Source: Trachelipus rathkii (taxonomy: Eukaryota > Arthropoda > Malacostraca > Isopoda > Trachelipodidae). From it: a stretch of 15,378 nt of DNA. The notes beneath the pieces are model-generated. The model ran no database searches. It had not been told where the DNA came from and saw only the letters and a program-made list of their open reading frames with translations. Below, piece after piece: positions 1 to 9,411 of this stretch. The DNA is taken from the NCBI GenBank assembly GCA_015478945.1, contig JABUQX010103307.1, positions 1-15,378 on the forward strand. The letters are read 5' to 3'. Each line of letters opens with the position of its first letter. The first letter of the stretch is position 1. A program made the translations under genes and the position numbers.

Positions 1-1104
1 TTTACCTAAAGCAATAAAATCAATAAATCAAAAAAAGATTATTTGATAATATTATAATAATAATAATATTTATTACTCTTTGTTGCTTATTATCTATTCC
101 ATAATCTTCGAATTCTTTTCATTAATACATTTTGTGAGTGTATTATTAGCTGATTGTTAATATCGTCTGACATATTACTTATCTAATTTTTCAACATCTG
201 ACTTCATTTTAACAAAATTAATTTTATTAATTATTCAAATTTTTCAATCATGAATTACCTGTATTAATTTTTCGATATAAACTATTCTCATTTAACTTAT
301 GTTGCATTCCAATCTAAATCATTTCATCTATTATTTAAACCATATTTTTTTTAAACTGAGTTTTGTTTCAGTTTATAGATTAATATATTTTCATTATTTT
401 ACTTTTCACAGTGCACGCTAAGCTTTCTCTTCAAAAAATCAATCACCTTACCTAATAATACCATATTATTCATCTCCTCCCGCAATCAACTACAAAGGTA
501 GTTATTATTACGCATTATTCATATTCCCATTTTTTTTTTCGGTCAGCATCTATCGTCTATATTCAGTATTTATTCTTTTTATTATTATTATTATTAATTA
601 TTCCAAATTTAAGTCTCCCACCAACACAAATTCTATATATTTCTGAGCTCCTTCATCACCCTATCCAAAACATCATTCAGATTATCAATGCCAGTAAGTT
701 GCAATTTTATCAATAGTATCATCCTCAGGGGGAATATGGAATATATTATCTCTTCTCTTTTCAATACTATGTAATTAGTGCCAGCTCACACTATAGTTTA
801 ATTACTGTTCTCTCACTCTATTATATATATAAATTTAAACTTAATTTTAGAGTTCAGATAAACTTCACAAACAATATCAAATATCACTTTCCACAGTTAT
901 TATTTTTAATATTATCATCGATATTGTTTTGTGTTAATTTTTATGAAGTGTAAGTCTCTCTCTCTTTTTTTTCTTTTTTTTTAAACTTGAATTAATAACA
1001 TATTTAATTAAATTCTGGTACACTTTGTTGTAGATCTCCGAAAAAAAATGCGAAAAATTCTAGGCGAGCTTTAATAAAAACTAAACCTTTTCCCATTTAA
1101 TCTT
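1..1104 (-). pseudogene. Decayed LINE endonuclease region, 5' part, cut by the window edge
   Basis: This is the remains of the APE-type endonuclease domain of an RTE-like non-LTR retrotransposon, read on the minus strand. In life it would nick target DNA to prime reverse transcription. The clearest marker is a G-D-L-N motif at 607-618, just downstream (in LINE sense) of a stretch reading D-V-L-D-R-V-M-K-E-L. A possible degraded S-D-H motif reads S-D-D at 162-170. Nucleotide similarity to 10240-10960 on the plus strand is visible by eye. It includes a 21-base identical block (470-490 against 10722-10742) and matching stretches around 690-730 and 195-215. Stops and frameshifts are frequent and an ATT/TAA run (about 575-600) interrupts the frame. 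The 103-bp array sits at its 5' side. It is a dead copy. The clade name comes from remembered family features, not from a search. Confidence 0.8.
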
Positions 1105-1435
1105 GTCCGAGGGATGCATAGGCATTCCTAGAGTGGAAATAATTGGTAGCGGATCCTCAAGAAAAATACCATTGCACCTTTAGTCTCCTCCTACGGATGA
1201 CGAACAGGTCCGAGGGATGCATAGGCATTCCTAGAGTGGAAATAATTGGTAGCGGATCCTCAAGAAAAATACCACTGCACCTTTAGTCTCCTCCTACGGA
1301 TGACGAACAGGTCCGAGGGATGCATAGGCATTCCTAGAGTGGAAATAATTGGTAGCGGATCCTCAAGAAAAATACCACTGCACCTTTACTCTCCTCCTAC
1401 GGATGACGAACAGGTCCGAGGGATGCATAGGCATT
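1105..1435 (-). repeat. 103-bp tandem array, about 3.2 units, at the 5' side of the minus-strand LINE
   Basis: Full units start at 1105, 1208 and 1311, and a partial fourth covers 1414-1435. On the plus strand each begins GTCCGAGGGATGCATAGG. The three full units differ at only two sites by eye: a T/C in ACCA(T/C)TGCACC of unit 1 and a G/C in CTTTA(G/C)TCTCC of unit 3. The unit is not a multiple of three and contains no convincing coding signal, so the 75-residue open frame across it is incidental. A diverged single unit lies at 10036-10146 in the opposite orientation, again directly 5' of a LINE endonuclease wreck. That makes a LINE 5' UTR origin the best explanation. The strand given is that of the adjacent LINE. 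Confidence 0.93.
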
Positions 1436-1523
1436 TCTTCCCTACCTTCCTTACCAACAACACAAGGTATTAATATTAAAAAAACATGTTGCTCTTCTAA
1501 GAGGTAGATAGTGTTTATAAATG
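1436..1523. other. Short unassigned spacer between the tandem array and the MITE
   Basis: Unique AT-rich sequence without an open frame or recognisable motif. It would be the 5' flank of the minus-strand LINE if the array is the end of that element. No target-site duplication can be identified because the other end of the LINE lies outside the window. Confidence 0.5.
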
Positions 1524-1531
1524 GTGCTATA
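1524..1531. repeat. Left target-site duplication of the hAT-like MITE
   Basis: GTGCTATA here matches GTGCTATT at 2189-2196, directly after the right terminus. Eight bases is the usual duplication length for hAT elements. Three extra bases (TAT, 1532-1534) lie between this copy and the canonical CAG terminus, perhaps from slippage in the TATAT run. Confidence 0.7.
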
Positions 1532-1534
1532 TAT

Positions 1535-1681
1535 CAGCGTTTCTCAACCATATTTAAGCCTCGGGCGACATATATACCACCAATAAGAAAAAAACTAGCC
1601 TCACAAAAGTTATTATAGGACCTCTATTATAGTATTATATATATAAGTGACGACCTATACATAAAGGTCATATATTCACGC

Positions 1682-1713
<32 letters not shown>

Positions 1714-2188
1714 AATATATATATATATATAAAATTTATGTAATAAGTATTAATATTAAATATATTATAATATATAATTATAATATAGTAATATATTATT
1801 CTATATATATTATATATATATTAATATATATATATATATATAATTATATATTATAACTATATTAATATATATATATATAATAATATATATATATATAATA
1901 TATAATATCTAATATATATATATATATTTAATATATTAATTTTTTAAAATGAAATGGCTTTTCGGATTCATTAAGTATATTTATAATTTTTATTTATAAG
2001 TGTTAACTTTTTTAAATATATAACAACAGTGTAACATTTCATTATAATGGTCATTAAATTAATAAGCTGTTGTTGAAATAATTTTATTATTTTATTTTTT
2101 GTGAACACACCTCGACCCCTACCGTTATCCGCTCCACCTGTCGCTACGCCCCCTTGGGGGTCGGGCGAACCCCGGCTGAGAAACACTG
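1535..2188 (+). mobile_element. hAT-like non-autonomous element (MITE), copy A
   Basis: The element starts CAGCGTTTCTCAACC and ends GGCTGAGAAACACTG. These are imperfect terminal inverted repeats of the kind seen in many hAT elements, whose ends run CAG...CTG. It is flanked by a 7-8 bp duplication (GTGCTAT). There is no transposase reading frame, so it would depend on a transposase supplied elsewhere. The right subterminal part is comparatively GC-rich and holds a C5-TT-G5 hairpin at 2149-2160. The interior is dominated by (TA)n. The right 250 bases align by eye with the reverse complement of 9412-9612 (copy B), including shared AAGTGTTAAC and CACACCTC blocks. The left end matches the far end of copy B. 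Only the exact left boundary is uncertain. Confidence 0.82.
1681..1935. repeat. (TA)n microsatellite inside MITE copy A
   Basis: Almost only A and T, in alternating TA runs broken by short ATTA and AATA interruptions. It lies between the left terminal segment and the conserved right block of the MITE. Copy B has a similar tract in the corresponding place. Confidence 0.9.
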
Positions 2189-2196
2189 GTGCTATT
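2189..2196. repeat. Right target-site duplication of the hAT-like MITE
   Basis: GTGCTATT follows directly after the CTG terminus and matches the left-flank GTGCTATA at seven of eight positions. Confidence 0.7.
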
Positions 2197-2340
2197 ATTG
2201 ATACAGTGTAGAGTTTACTTCTATATAAGTTTATTATTGAATAAGAGATGTGGTACATTAGCAAGGTATATATAGCAAATAGGGCGAATCCATTGGGCAA
2301 ACTGGAGTGTCATGTAGGATGTGCTAATTTAATATGGCGA

Positions 2341-2397
2341 GTTATATATATTAATATTATTATTATTAATATATATATATATATAATAATATATTAA

Positions 2398-2428
<31 letters not shown>

Positions 2429-2505
2429 TAATTAATAATAATATATATATATATATTATATATATATTATAATTATATTATAATATATTTAAATATATAT
2501 GTATA

Positions 2506-2552
<47 letters not shown>

Positions 2553-2595
2553 TATATATATATAATATATATTATATTATATTAATATATAATAT

Positions 2596-2638
<43 letters not shown>

Positions 2639-2840
2639 TATATATATTAAAAATTATAAAATATATATAAAATATATATATATATATAATAATATTAAAT
2701 TATATATATATTATAATATATTATAATAATATATTTATATATATATTAATTAAATATTATAACTATATATATATATATAATAATATTTATATAATATTAT
2801 ATATATATATATATATGATATATATATTATATATATTTTA

Positions 2841-2901
<61 letters not shown>

Positions 2902-3370
2902 TAATATATATATATATATTAAATATATATATTAATATATTATAATATATAAATATATTATATATATATATATATATATAAATATTATGAATTATATATA
3001 TATTATATATTATATGAAGTATATAATATATATTATTATATATATGTAGTATTATAGTATATAATATATTAATATACCTATATCAATATATATATATATA
3101 TATATATATGTAAATATAATATATATATATAAATAATTATATATAAAATATATATAAAATACAGTATATATATTCCAGCCATATTTTTACTACTCGTGCT
3201 CTCTCTCTTTATAAATATATATATAATATATATTATAATTAATATATATATTATATATATATATATATATATAATAATAAATATTATATATATTATAATA
3301 TATATAAATTTAATATAATATATATATTATATACATATATATATATATATATTTATAATTTAAAATAATT
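2341..3370. repeat. About 1 kb of (TA)n-type simple sequence
   Basis: Nearly pure A/T alternating sequence with scattered one- or two-base interruptions and no coding capacity. A small non-repetitive island at about 3172-3216 contains CCAGCC and a short CTCTCTCT run. The tract is rich in self-complementary segments and prone to slippage and assembly error, so its true length may differ from the sequence shown. Confidence 0.95.
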
Positions 3371-3965
3371 AAATTAATATTTTAATTTAGTTTTTTATAA
3401 TAATATAATTGTTTTTTTTTATTGGGAAACCTACCTACGGGGGGGTTAGAATTAAGTGATAAATTAATTATGAAGATAATATTTCAAGATATTTATCAAG
3501 CTACTTTTTATTTTTTAATTTTATAATTTAAAAGTAGCTTTATCATAGTTTTAATTGTATTTCTTTTATTAAAATATTTTTGGTTATAATTCAATATTTA
3601 ATGTTTTTCGCGGTTTTAATCCTGAGAATTTAATTAAAAACAAAATATTTATAAACAAGTTTATACTCTTAATTAACTAAAATGATTATCCGACACTTTC
3701 ATTCAGCACGGATAAGTCCTATTTTTAAAATGTCATAAGCCATTTTTTATAAAATAGCGGCTACTCTTCCCTTTTTCTTTTCAATTTGCATAATTCATTA
3801 TATATTATTATTTAATAATTTCATTTATTTGAACAACCAACTTTAGCAAAAAAAAATAAGAGAAATTATTCTATCATTAGGATAATTACAATACCAGATA
3901 CTCTCTAAGGTAGAAATTAGTTCTGAGCACGGAGTTAAGGCAGCGAGTGGCAGGAGTCGCCACTG
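3371..3965. other. AT-rich unassigned DNA with two small hairpins
   Basis: No open frame or homology is recognisable. It contains a perfect 11-base inverted repeat (3498-3508 with 3530-3540, AAGCTACTTTT) around a 21-base spacer. A second, 6-base stem (AGTGGC/GCCACT, 3946-3951 with 3959-3964) directly abuts the next (TA)n tract. Neither looks like a known RNA. Confidence 0.6.
3498..3540. repeat. Inverted repeat, 11-base perfect arms
   Basis: AAGCTACTTTT at 3498-3508 is the exact reverse complement of 3530-3540, with an AT-only spacer of 21 bases. It could form a hairpin or be a remnant of a small element. There is no duplication or other terminus to support the latter. Confidence 0.6.
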
Positions 3966-3999
3966 ATATATATATATATATTAATATATATAATAATAT

Positions 4000-4055
<56 letters not shown>

Positions 4056-4064
4056 ATATATATA
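3966..4064. repeat. (TA)n microsatellite
   Basis: About 100 bases of TA repeats with rare AATA interruptions. The boundaries are sharp: a CGCCACTGA segment lies on the left and GGGTTGCGAG on the right. Confidence 0.95.
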
Positions 4065-4639
4065 TGGGTTGCGAGAAAAAAAATCAAACGATTTAAATCA
4101 ACTGATTTTTTAACGTATATTTTTTATATAAAGACTCATATTTCAAACAGTCAAAGATTCCTTTTTTACGGTATATTTTTTGATTTTTTATAGTCAAATT
4201 TTTTTTTCTAGATTAATAATTAATCTTAGTTATCACCCAATTAATAAGTATATTTCATCTATATAATAAGTAAATTCATTTTAATATAGTTTCAAATGCG
4301 AAGCTATATATTAAATGCTTTACATTATACTAAATGGAATTAATTAAAAAAAATATATATTAAGTATATATATTTTTTAATTATTCGCGACTTAGCAACC
4401 TATTGCAGTATACCTCAATAATTTCAAAGAAGTCAAATAATAAAAACGTAACTAACAAAATAGCTTTTGATCTACATATATAATATATATTCATTATTAT
4501 TTTTAAAGATGCAATATTAAATATTATAGTAAAATAATATTTTCCTTTAAAAGTTAATATAAATTGACAAAGTTGATATGGAATAATAATATAGTACATA
4601 ATTATTATACCATAATAAACTTGTTTGACAGTAGACAAA
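4065..4639. other. AT-rich unassigned DNA
   Basis: T- and A-rich noncoding sequence. The 85-residue minus-strand frame at 4381-4638 has the low-complexity composition expected by chance in such DNA (rich in I, Y, L and F) and no recognisable domain, so no gene is called. Confidence 0.55.
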
Positions 4640-5370
4640 ATAAAGATAATATAATAATATAATTAATATAATAAATAATTATAATAATTAAGTAATTAAT
4701 AAATTAATAATAATAAATAATAATATATATAATCTAAAAATTAAATGAAAATTGATAATAAAAAATAATATAGAAAATTATAATATTTAATTAAATAATG
4801 AGTATTATAAATTAGGAATATAATAATAATAATAATCCTAATAATAATGTAATTAATAACTATGCTTTTCAGCATTAGTCTAATATTTTATAAAATGAAT
4901 AATATAATATAAAAAAGCACAACTAATCATAATCTGCACTAAAAAAAATAAAAAAAAATAATAAATAAAATAAAAAAATAAATAAAGCATTATTTAATAT
5001 TTAATATTATTTCTAACAAATCGAATAAAATGCTTAACATACCTATATATAATAATAATTAAATATACCCTAATATTAATAATAATATATAATATAATTA
5101 TATAAAATTATATATAAATTATATTATATATAATATCATATATAATTAAAATAATATAATTAATATATATAATATATATATACTAATATATTATAATATA
5201 TATATATAATACATATATATAATAATATAATTATTATAATATAATATATATATAATATATTTATATATAATATATATATAAAATTATAATATATATATAA
5301 TAATAATATATAATAATATAAATTATATTATATAATATATTATAAATAATATATATATATAATTATATAT
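4640..5370. repeat. A/T simple sequence: TAA/AAT-rich then (TA)n
   Basis: The first part (to about 5040) is built mainly from AATAAT and TAATAA runs. The rest is alternating TA with ATTA breaks. C and G are almost absent and there is no coding potential. Confidence 0.85.
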
Positions 5371-5556
5371 GTAAAATTGGTAAGTATGGATTTTGAAATA
5401 TTATTGTAAAGTGGAAAAAGTTTATTATTTATTTTTTTTTATTTACAAATTATTATTTTTTAAAAGTTTTATTAAAATTAAATTTCCGGAAGGGTGGGGG
5501 TGAGGGGAGGCATTATGACAACACGCTAAACTAATTTTAGCTGATTTTTCAAAATT

Positions 5557-5592
5557 CAGTGATTTTCAAACGCTGGAAATAGAGAATCACTG
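5557..5592. repeat. Short inverted repeat resembling two fused hAT ends
   Basis: CAGTGATTTTC at the left and GAGAATCACTG at the right are complementary at 10 of 11 positions around a 14-base centre. CAGTG-TTCTC-type sequence is typical of hAT termini, so this may be a head-to-head remnant or an internally deleted element. It could also be coincidence. No flanking duplication was seen. Confidence 0.4.
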
Positions 5593-6175
5593 GTAAATTA
5601 AAAAGATATTTCATATTTTTTTTCACTTATTAGGCATAATCTATGGCTATTGAATGGTCTGAGATTGGTAAATAATAATTGGTAAAGAAAAGTGGCGCTG
5701 TTAAGATTGATTAAGGCTAAATATATGCTGGGCAACCAACAAGATTGATAACAGAGAGAATTTTTAGAAATAATAATAATTAATTTACTAAGAAATGCAT
5801 AAGCATATACACGAATTTCAAGATGTTGTTCACTGAAAAAAAGAGAAAAAAAGTTTAATAAAAAAGGAAAAAGTTTTCGAAAGTCATGGCAAGGATAAAA
5901 AAAATACAATGAACTAACTCCAATCATTAGAAGTATTTATTAATAAAATTTCGCAGCAAGCAACCCTATTATTACCTCCACCTAAAATAGTACATAAAAT
6001 ATTCTATAATTTTAAGAGCGTATTAAAAAAATTGAATGGGAATAGGCTGTAGCCTTTTCTTACCTACTAGAAAACGTCGTTTTACGGGATGATTGTTCGT
6101 AAGGCGAACTAAATTCGTATAATTAGTTCAATATTGTTATTAAGTGAGCACAGTGTGAAGAGGACCAAATTTTCG

Positions 6176-6217
6176 TCAAGTCACATAAGAACGGGGACCG
6201 TTAAGATTTCGACTTGA
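6176..6217. repeat. Nested imperfect palindrome
   Basis: The outer arms TCAAGTC (6176-6182) and GACTTGA (6211-6217) enclose inner arms AACGG (6190-6194) and CCGTT (6198-6202). The spacers are nearly equal (7 and 8 bases) and the central loop is GGA. This could fold as a two-stage hairpin. There is no evidence of transcription. Confidence 0.5.
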
Positions 6218-6312
6218 AGAGGAATGGGAGAATATTTCAACCTAATATCCCATATACATCATTGTTCCGAAAAATAAACCGCTTTAACCGGAATGTAATA
6301 TCTGGGCCGGGG

Positions 6313-6320
6313 TGACGTCA
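6313..6320. promoter_or_regulatory. CRE-like octamer TGACGTCA
   Basis: This is a perfect match to the palindromic cAMP-response element in a locally GC-richer segment. An isolated octamer is weak evidence and no gene is visible nearby. It is recorded only as a sequence match. Confidence 0.15.
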
Positions 6321-6724
6321 GCTATGTGAAACCGGATGGAATAATTACGCAAGGCACGGGGGTAACAGTCATGCTATTAATTAAGAATAAATGTTCTTTC
6401 ATTATCATCACTCTTTTCTATACTTTGAATTCCAAATTTTCAAGGCAGCCTTTCCGGCTCTTTCAATTTCTCAATATTCATTTCTATCACCTGTAAACTG
6501 GTTGGAAGGTAACCTTCACGCGAAGGCCTTACAACATCTTCACATTTAAATATCGTTTTAATTTTAATTATTACACAGGCAAAACAAGAATAAGGATGAG
6601 GAGTTTCGACACCTACTTTACTTATTTCTTTGTAATTTTAATGGGAACAAATAAAAGTTTAATAACACATGTCCATTTTCAAATTAAAATAAATATGCTC
6701 GATCGTGTTCAAAGCTTTTGCAGT

Positions 6725-6920
6725 ATAATATATATATATATATAAATTATATATATATAATATAGTATATATATCATACACATATATATATATAAGTATA
6801 TATTTATATATAATATGATATATAATATATATATATATATATTATATATATATAATAATATATATATATAATATATATATACTAATATATATATATAAAT
6901 TTATAATATATATATAAATT
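6725..6920. repeat. (TA)n microsatellite abutting a 5'-truncated LINE
   Basis: Alternating TA with AATA and ATACACA interruptions ends immediately before the first recognisable reverse-transcriptase codons at about 6928. The LINE was probably 5'-truncated into, or later eroded by, this tract. Confidence 0.9.
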
Positions 6921-6924
6921 AATG

Positions 6925-8480
6925 GTTGAAGAAAAGGTGGTTTTATGGAGTGCGCTAGGGATGTGTGATCTAAATCTTTACATTGACAAATGGATTGAGA
7001 AAATGAGGGGAGAAGAAGAATATTGTATTTAGAAAGATTTTATGGATTTACAACAGGCGTATGATAAGTTTAATAGGGAAGGGAAGCTTTAGGGCAGGTA
7101 TTAGTGATATATGGTGTTGGTGTAGGCTTCTGAATGGAATCAAAGTATGTATGTCTCGATAGTCGAAAAGGCGTGTGCTATACGAATTGAAATGCTCCGT
7201 GTCATCGTGAATTGCTCAGGTTAATAGGCGAGTAAGTTCCTTCGTGTGGTGTATGCAATACTCCATCGCTTGGTTCCTATTCAATTTCGTATATGATCGA
7301 TTGTATAGAAGAATTTGAGGTGGGGATTGGCAGGAAATGTTCGTGATATAGCAATGGTCCGAGATATGGAGTTGACGCTGGAGGCTGCCCCTAAACTAAT
7401 TACTATGGCGGACTGAATCTTAGGATTATCTAACGTGGTGTGAATTGAGAGCGGTTTGAGCGATGATAGACCGATAGCATTTGGCCGGTGTGTGAAAGAG
7501 GGGCTTGACAAATATAGTAAATCGTGGTAAAGAGTCAAAGGTTACTCAGGTATGTTGAGTGAGAGACACTCACTTCGTAGTGAAGTTATATTAGTTAACG
7601 GTGAGCAGCTAAATAGAACAAAGTGTCGAGTTTAAAATATTTAGTAGTGATATATGTTATGGATGAGCAAGGGAACGGACGATGCATGAGTGAAGTGAAG
7701 AAAACGTTGTGATATGAGCAGGAAGGTGGGGCTGGTGCAATTTAATCAGTCTGATTCTTTTCTTTTTTTTTTTTATTAAATAGCAATGGACTAAGTATTC
7801 TGAGTGTGGCTAGGGTCTATTCACCAATGAGTGGTATATGTATTGATTACACTGTGTTGATTGTACTGCGTATAGTTAGTATATAAGAGGTCTAGGAAAA
7901 TAAGAGTATATGATCTAAAGTTCATATCGTGTATGATGTACTAATCTTAGGGGTGTAGCCACTGTTATATGTGTTGGAAGATATTTTACCGATAAAGAGA
8001 GGTAATGAACGTATTAGTATTGAGTGGTGTGGGTTGTGAAAGAAGGCGGTTAATGAGAGAATAATTTGAATAAGTATGTTGAGGATGGATTTGGATCATG
8101 ATGGAAAGGATGCAATAGTATTAGATTATAAGAGTTGGTTAAGCTGGATGATAAGTCGCTGAGTGTAGTTGGGAACTCGACCAAGGTGCTGGTTAGAGAC
8201 CGAGTATGAAAATGAACAGGGTTGGATTGAGTCCCGGTTCGTATATAGACGTGTTATTTACACTTGATCATGATATGTAGAGAGAATATCTCGAGCTTTT
8301 GGCGGAGGAGACGAATGAATAGAAAGTGCACTATTAGGAGAGAATGCGGCGGGGTCTATGAACTAAGATGGGGCGCATGGTTGTGGCCCACCTGGGCCAG
8401 GGATGAACCCTCTACATTGAACGATTAGTATTTTATCACAGCTAAGTAAAGAGGGCGAAACGCACAAGTCCCTGTGACTC
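6925..8480 (+). pseudogene. Dead LINE, 3' half: reverse transcriptase to C-terminus (RTE-like)
   Basis: This would encode the polymerase and C-terminal part of a non-LTR retrotransposon. Reading starts in one frame at 6928 (E-E-K-V-V) and gives FMDLQQAYDKFNREG at 7039-7083, the RT motif usually read as FMDLEKAYDRVNRE. A +1 shift then continues to GQVLVIYGVGVG. Later, in shifting frames, come LFN (about 7285) and the catalytic YADD block, decayed to M-A-D-stop at 7405-7416. KYLVVIYVMDEQG follows from 7635, near the usual FKYLG motif. A VNERI...MLRM...DHDGKDAIV block lies at about 8049-8130, resembling the C-terminal NERI..VLRWFGH..RM..DRIV region. The usual terminal A-W-...-A-R-G-M-N-P segment is recognisable around 8376-8415. 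Stops and frameshifts are numerous. C is scarce on this strand, as in related elements I recall. It is 5'-truncated at the (TA)n tract. Confidence 0.88.
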
Positions 8481-8760
8481 TGCGGTTCGCATATATGCTC
8501 TAGGGTGGATTTATCTGATTGCGACTGACGAGTTATCACTAATTAATGGTACAGATCAGTCGCGGTAAGGCACGACGCTTTTGGGTTTTACTTTTTCGAC
8601 GTTGTCACGTTGTCTCGTCGTCTACTGCTTTTGCCTTATTCCGATGTGTCTTGTACATAGTCTACTAAATACATCAAGAGACAGTTTCTCGGCCCACTTC
8701 CTGTCAGCCTTGTTTCTGTTTTTATTATGGATTATATGCATTTTTTTAAAAAATAAATCG
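8481..8760 (+). other. Probable 3' UTR of the dead LINE
   Basis: After the C-terminal codons the plus strand changes from G-rich to pyrimidine-rich (TTTTCGACGTTG, CTGCTTTTGCC, TTGTTTCTGTTTTTATT). It reaches an AATAAA at 8752-8757, followed by short CAT/ATC-type repeats. A pyrimidine-rich tail would fit a LINE 3' UTR. The exact end and any target duplication cannot be fixed. The 75-residue open frame at 8581-8808 is not supported as a gene. Confidence 0.45.
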
Positions 8761-9411
8761 GTATCATCATCCATATCCATTTACTACTATTTATCTACTT
8801 GTGGTTAGACTGTCTATTATTTATCTATCCTAGTCGTTATATTTCCTTCATTTTGTTATTATTACTATGTTTTTTTCTTTCTTATATTTTTTTATTTTTA
8901 GTTCTTCTATTATCATTATATATTATTAAATATATATATATATGCATTAACCCTATTATATAATATAAATAAGTATATATATCTCAAATCCCACTATTAA
9001 TCTTATTATTACCAAAATATTATACAGTATATATAAATAAGTATGTATTATAATATTATATTAATTATAATATTACTATATTTAATAAAAAATAAATATA
9101 AAATATATATTATATTATTTTAATAATAAATATATATATATTAGTAGTATATTGTTATATTTAAATATATATTTATTAAATATTATATATAATAATATTA
9201 TATATATATTATATATTATCAATTATAATAATTATAATAATATAACGATTATATATTAAGTGAATATAATTAAATAAATTCATTAGTTTATATATATATA
9301 TAATAACTCAGGGCAATAAATGCCACATCCCCGAGGAACTCAAATTGCATTTGTCTTCCTCAAGTCAAAATCCCACTTCTAACAAAAACGTAAACTCCTG
9401 GTATCAATATG
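8761..9411. repeat. AT-rich spacer with (TA)n and TAAT repeats
   Basis: From about 8925 to 9300 the sequence is nearly pure A/T with TATA, TATTA and AATAA runs. The last 110 bases (9301-9411) are ordinary mixed sequence flanking the second MITE, with no recognised feature. Confidence 0.75.

Larger units (their letters stand above)
5371..6724. other. Unassigned noncoding stretch, locally more GC-rich
   Basis: No coding region is supported. The 109-residue minus-strand frame at 5598-5927 has no recognisable domain and a chance-like composition. The part from about 6030 to 6560 is clearly less AT-rich than its surroundings. It contains a nested palindrome at 6176-6217 and a palindromic TGACGTCA octamer at 6313-6320. 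I could not relate it to the LINE or MITE families here. It may be host single-copy sequence or an unrecognised element. Confidence 0.5.

Noticed and set aside
1246..1473. 75-residue open frame across the 103-bp array
   Set aside because: The unit length is not a multiple of three, the frame changes from unit to unit, and the repeat is explained as noncoding LINE 5' sequence.
1971..2300. 109-residue minus-strand open frame
   Set aside because: It runs through the right end of MITE copy A into flanking DNA and has no recognisable domain.
4381..4638. 85-residue minus-strand open frame
   Set aside because: It is I/Y/L/F-rich, as expected for AT-rich noncoding DNA, with no domain or neighbouring gene.
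5598..5927. 109-residue minus-strand open frame
   Set aside because: It has chance-like composition, no family resemblance and no supporting signals.
7281..7538. 85-residue minus-strand open frame
   Set aside because: It is antisense to the plus-strand reverse-transcriptase wreck and so a shadow frame.
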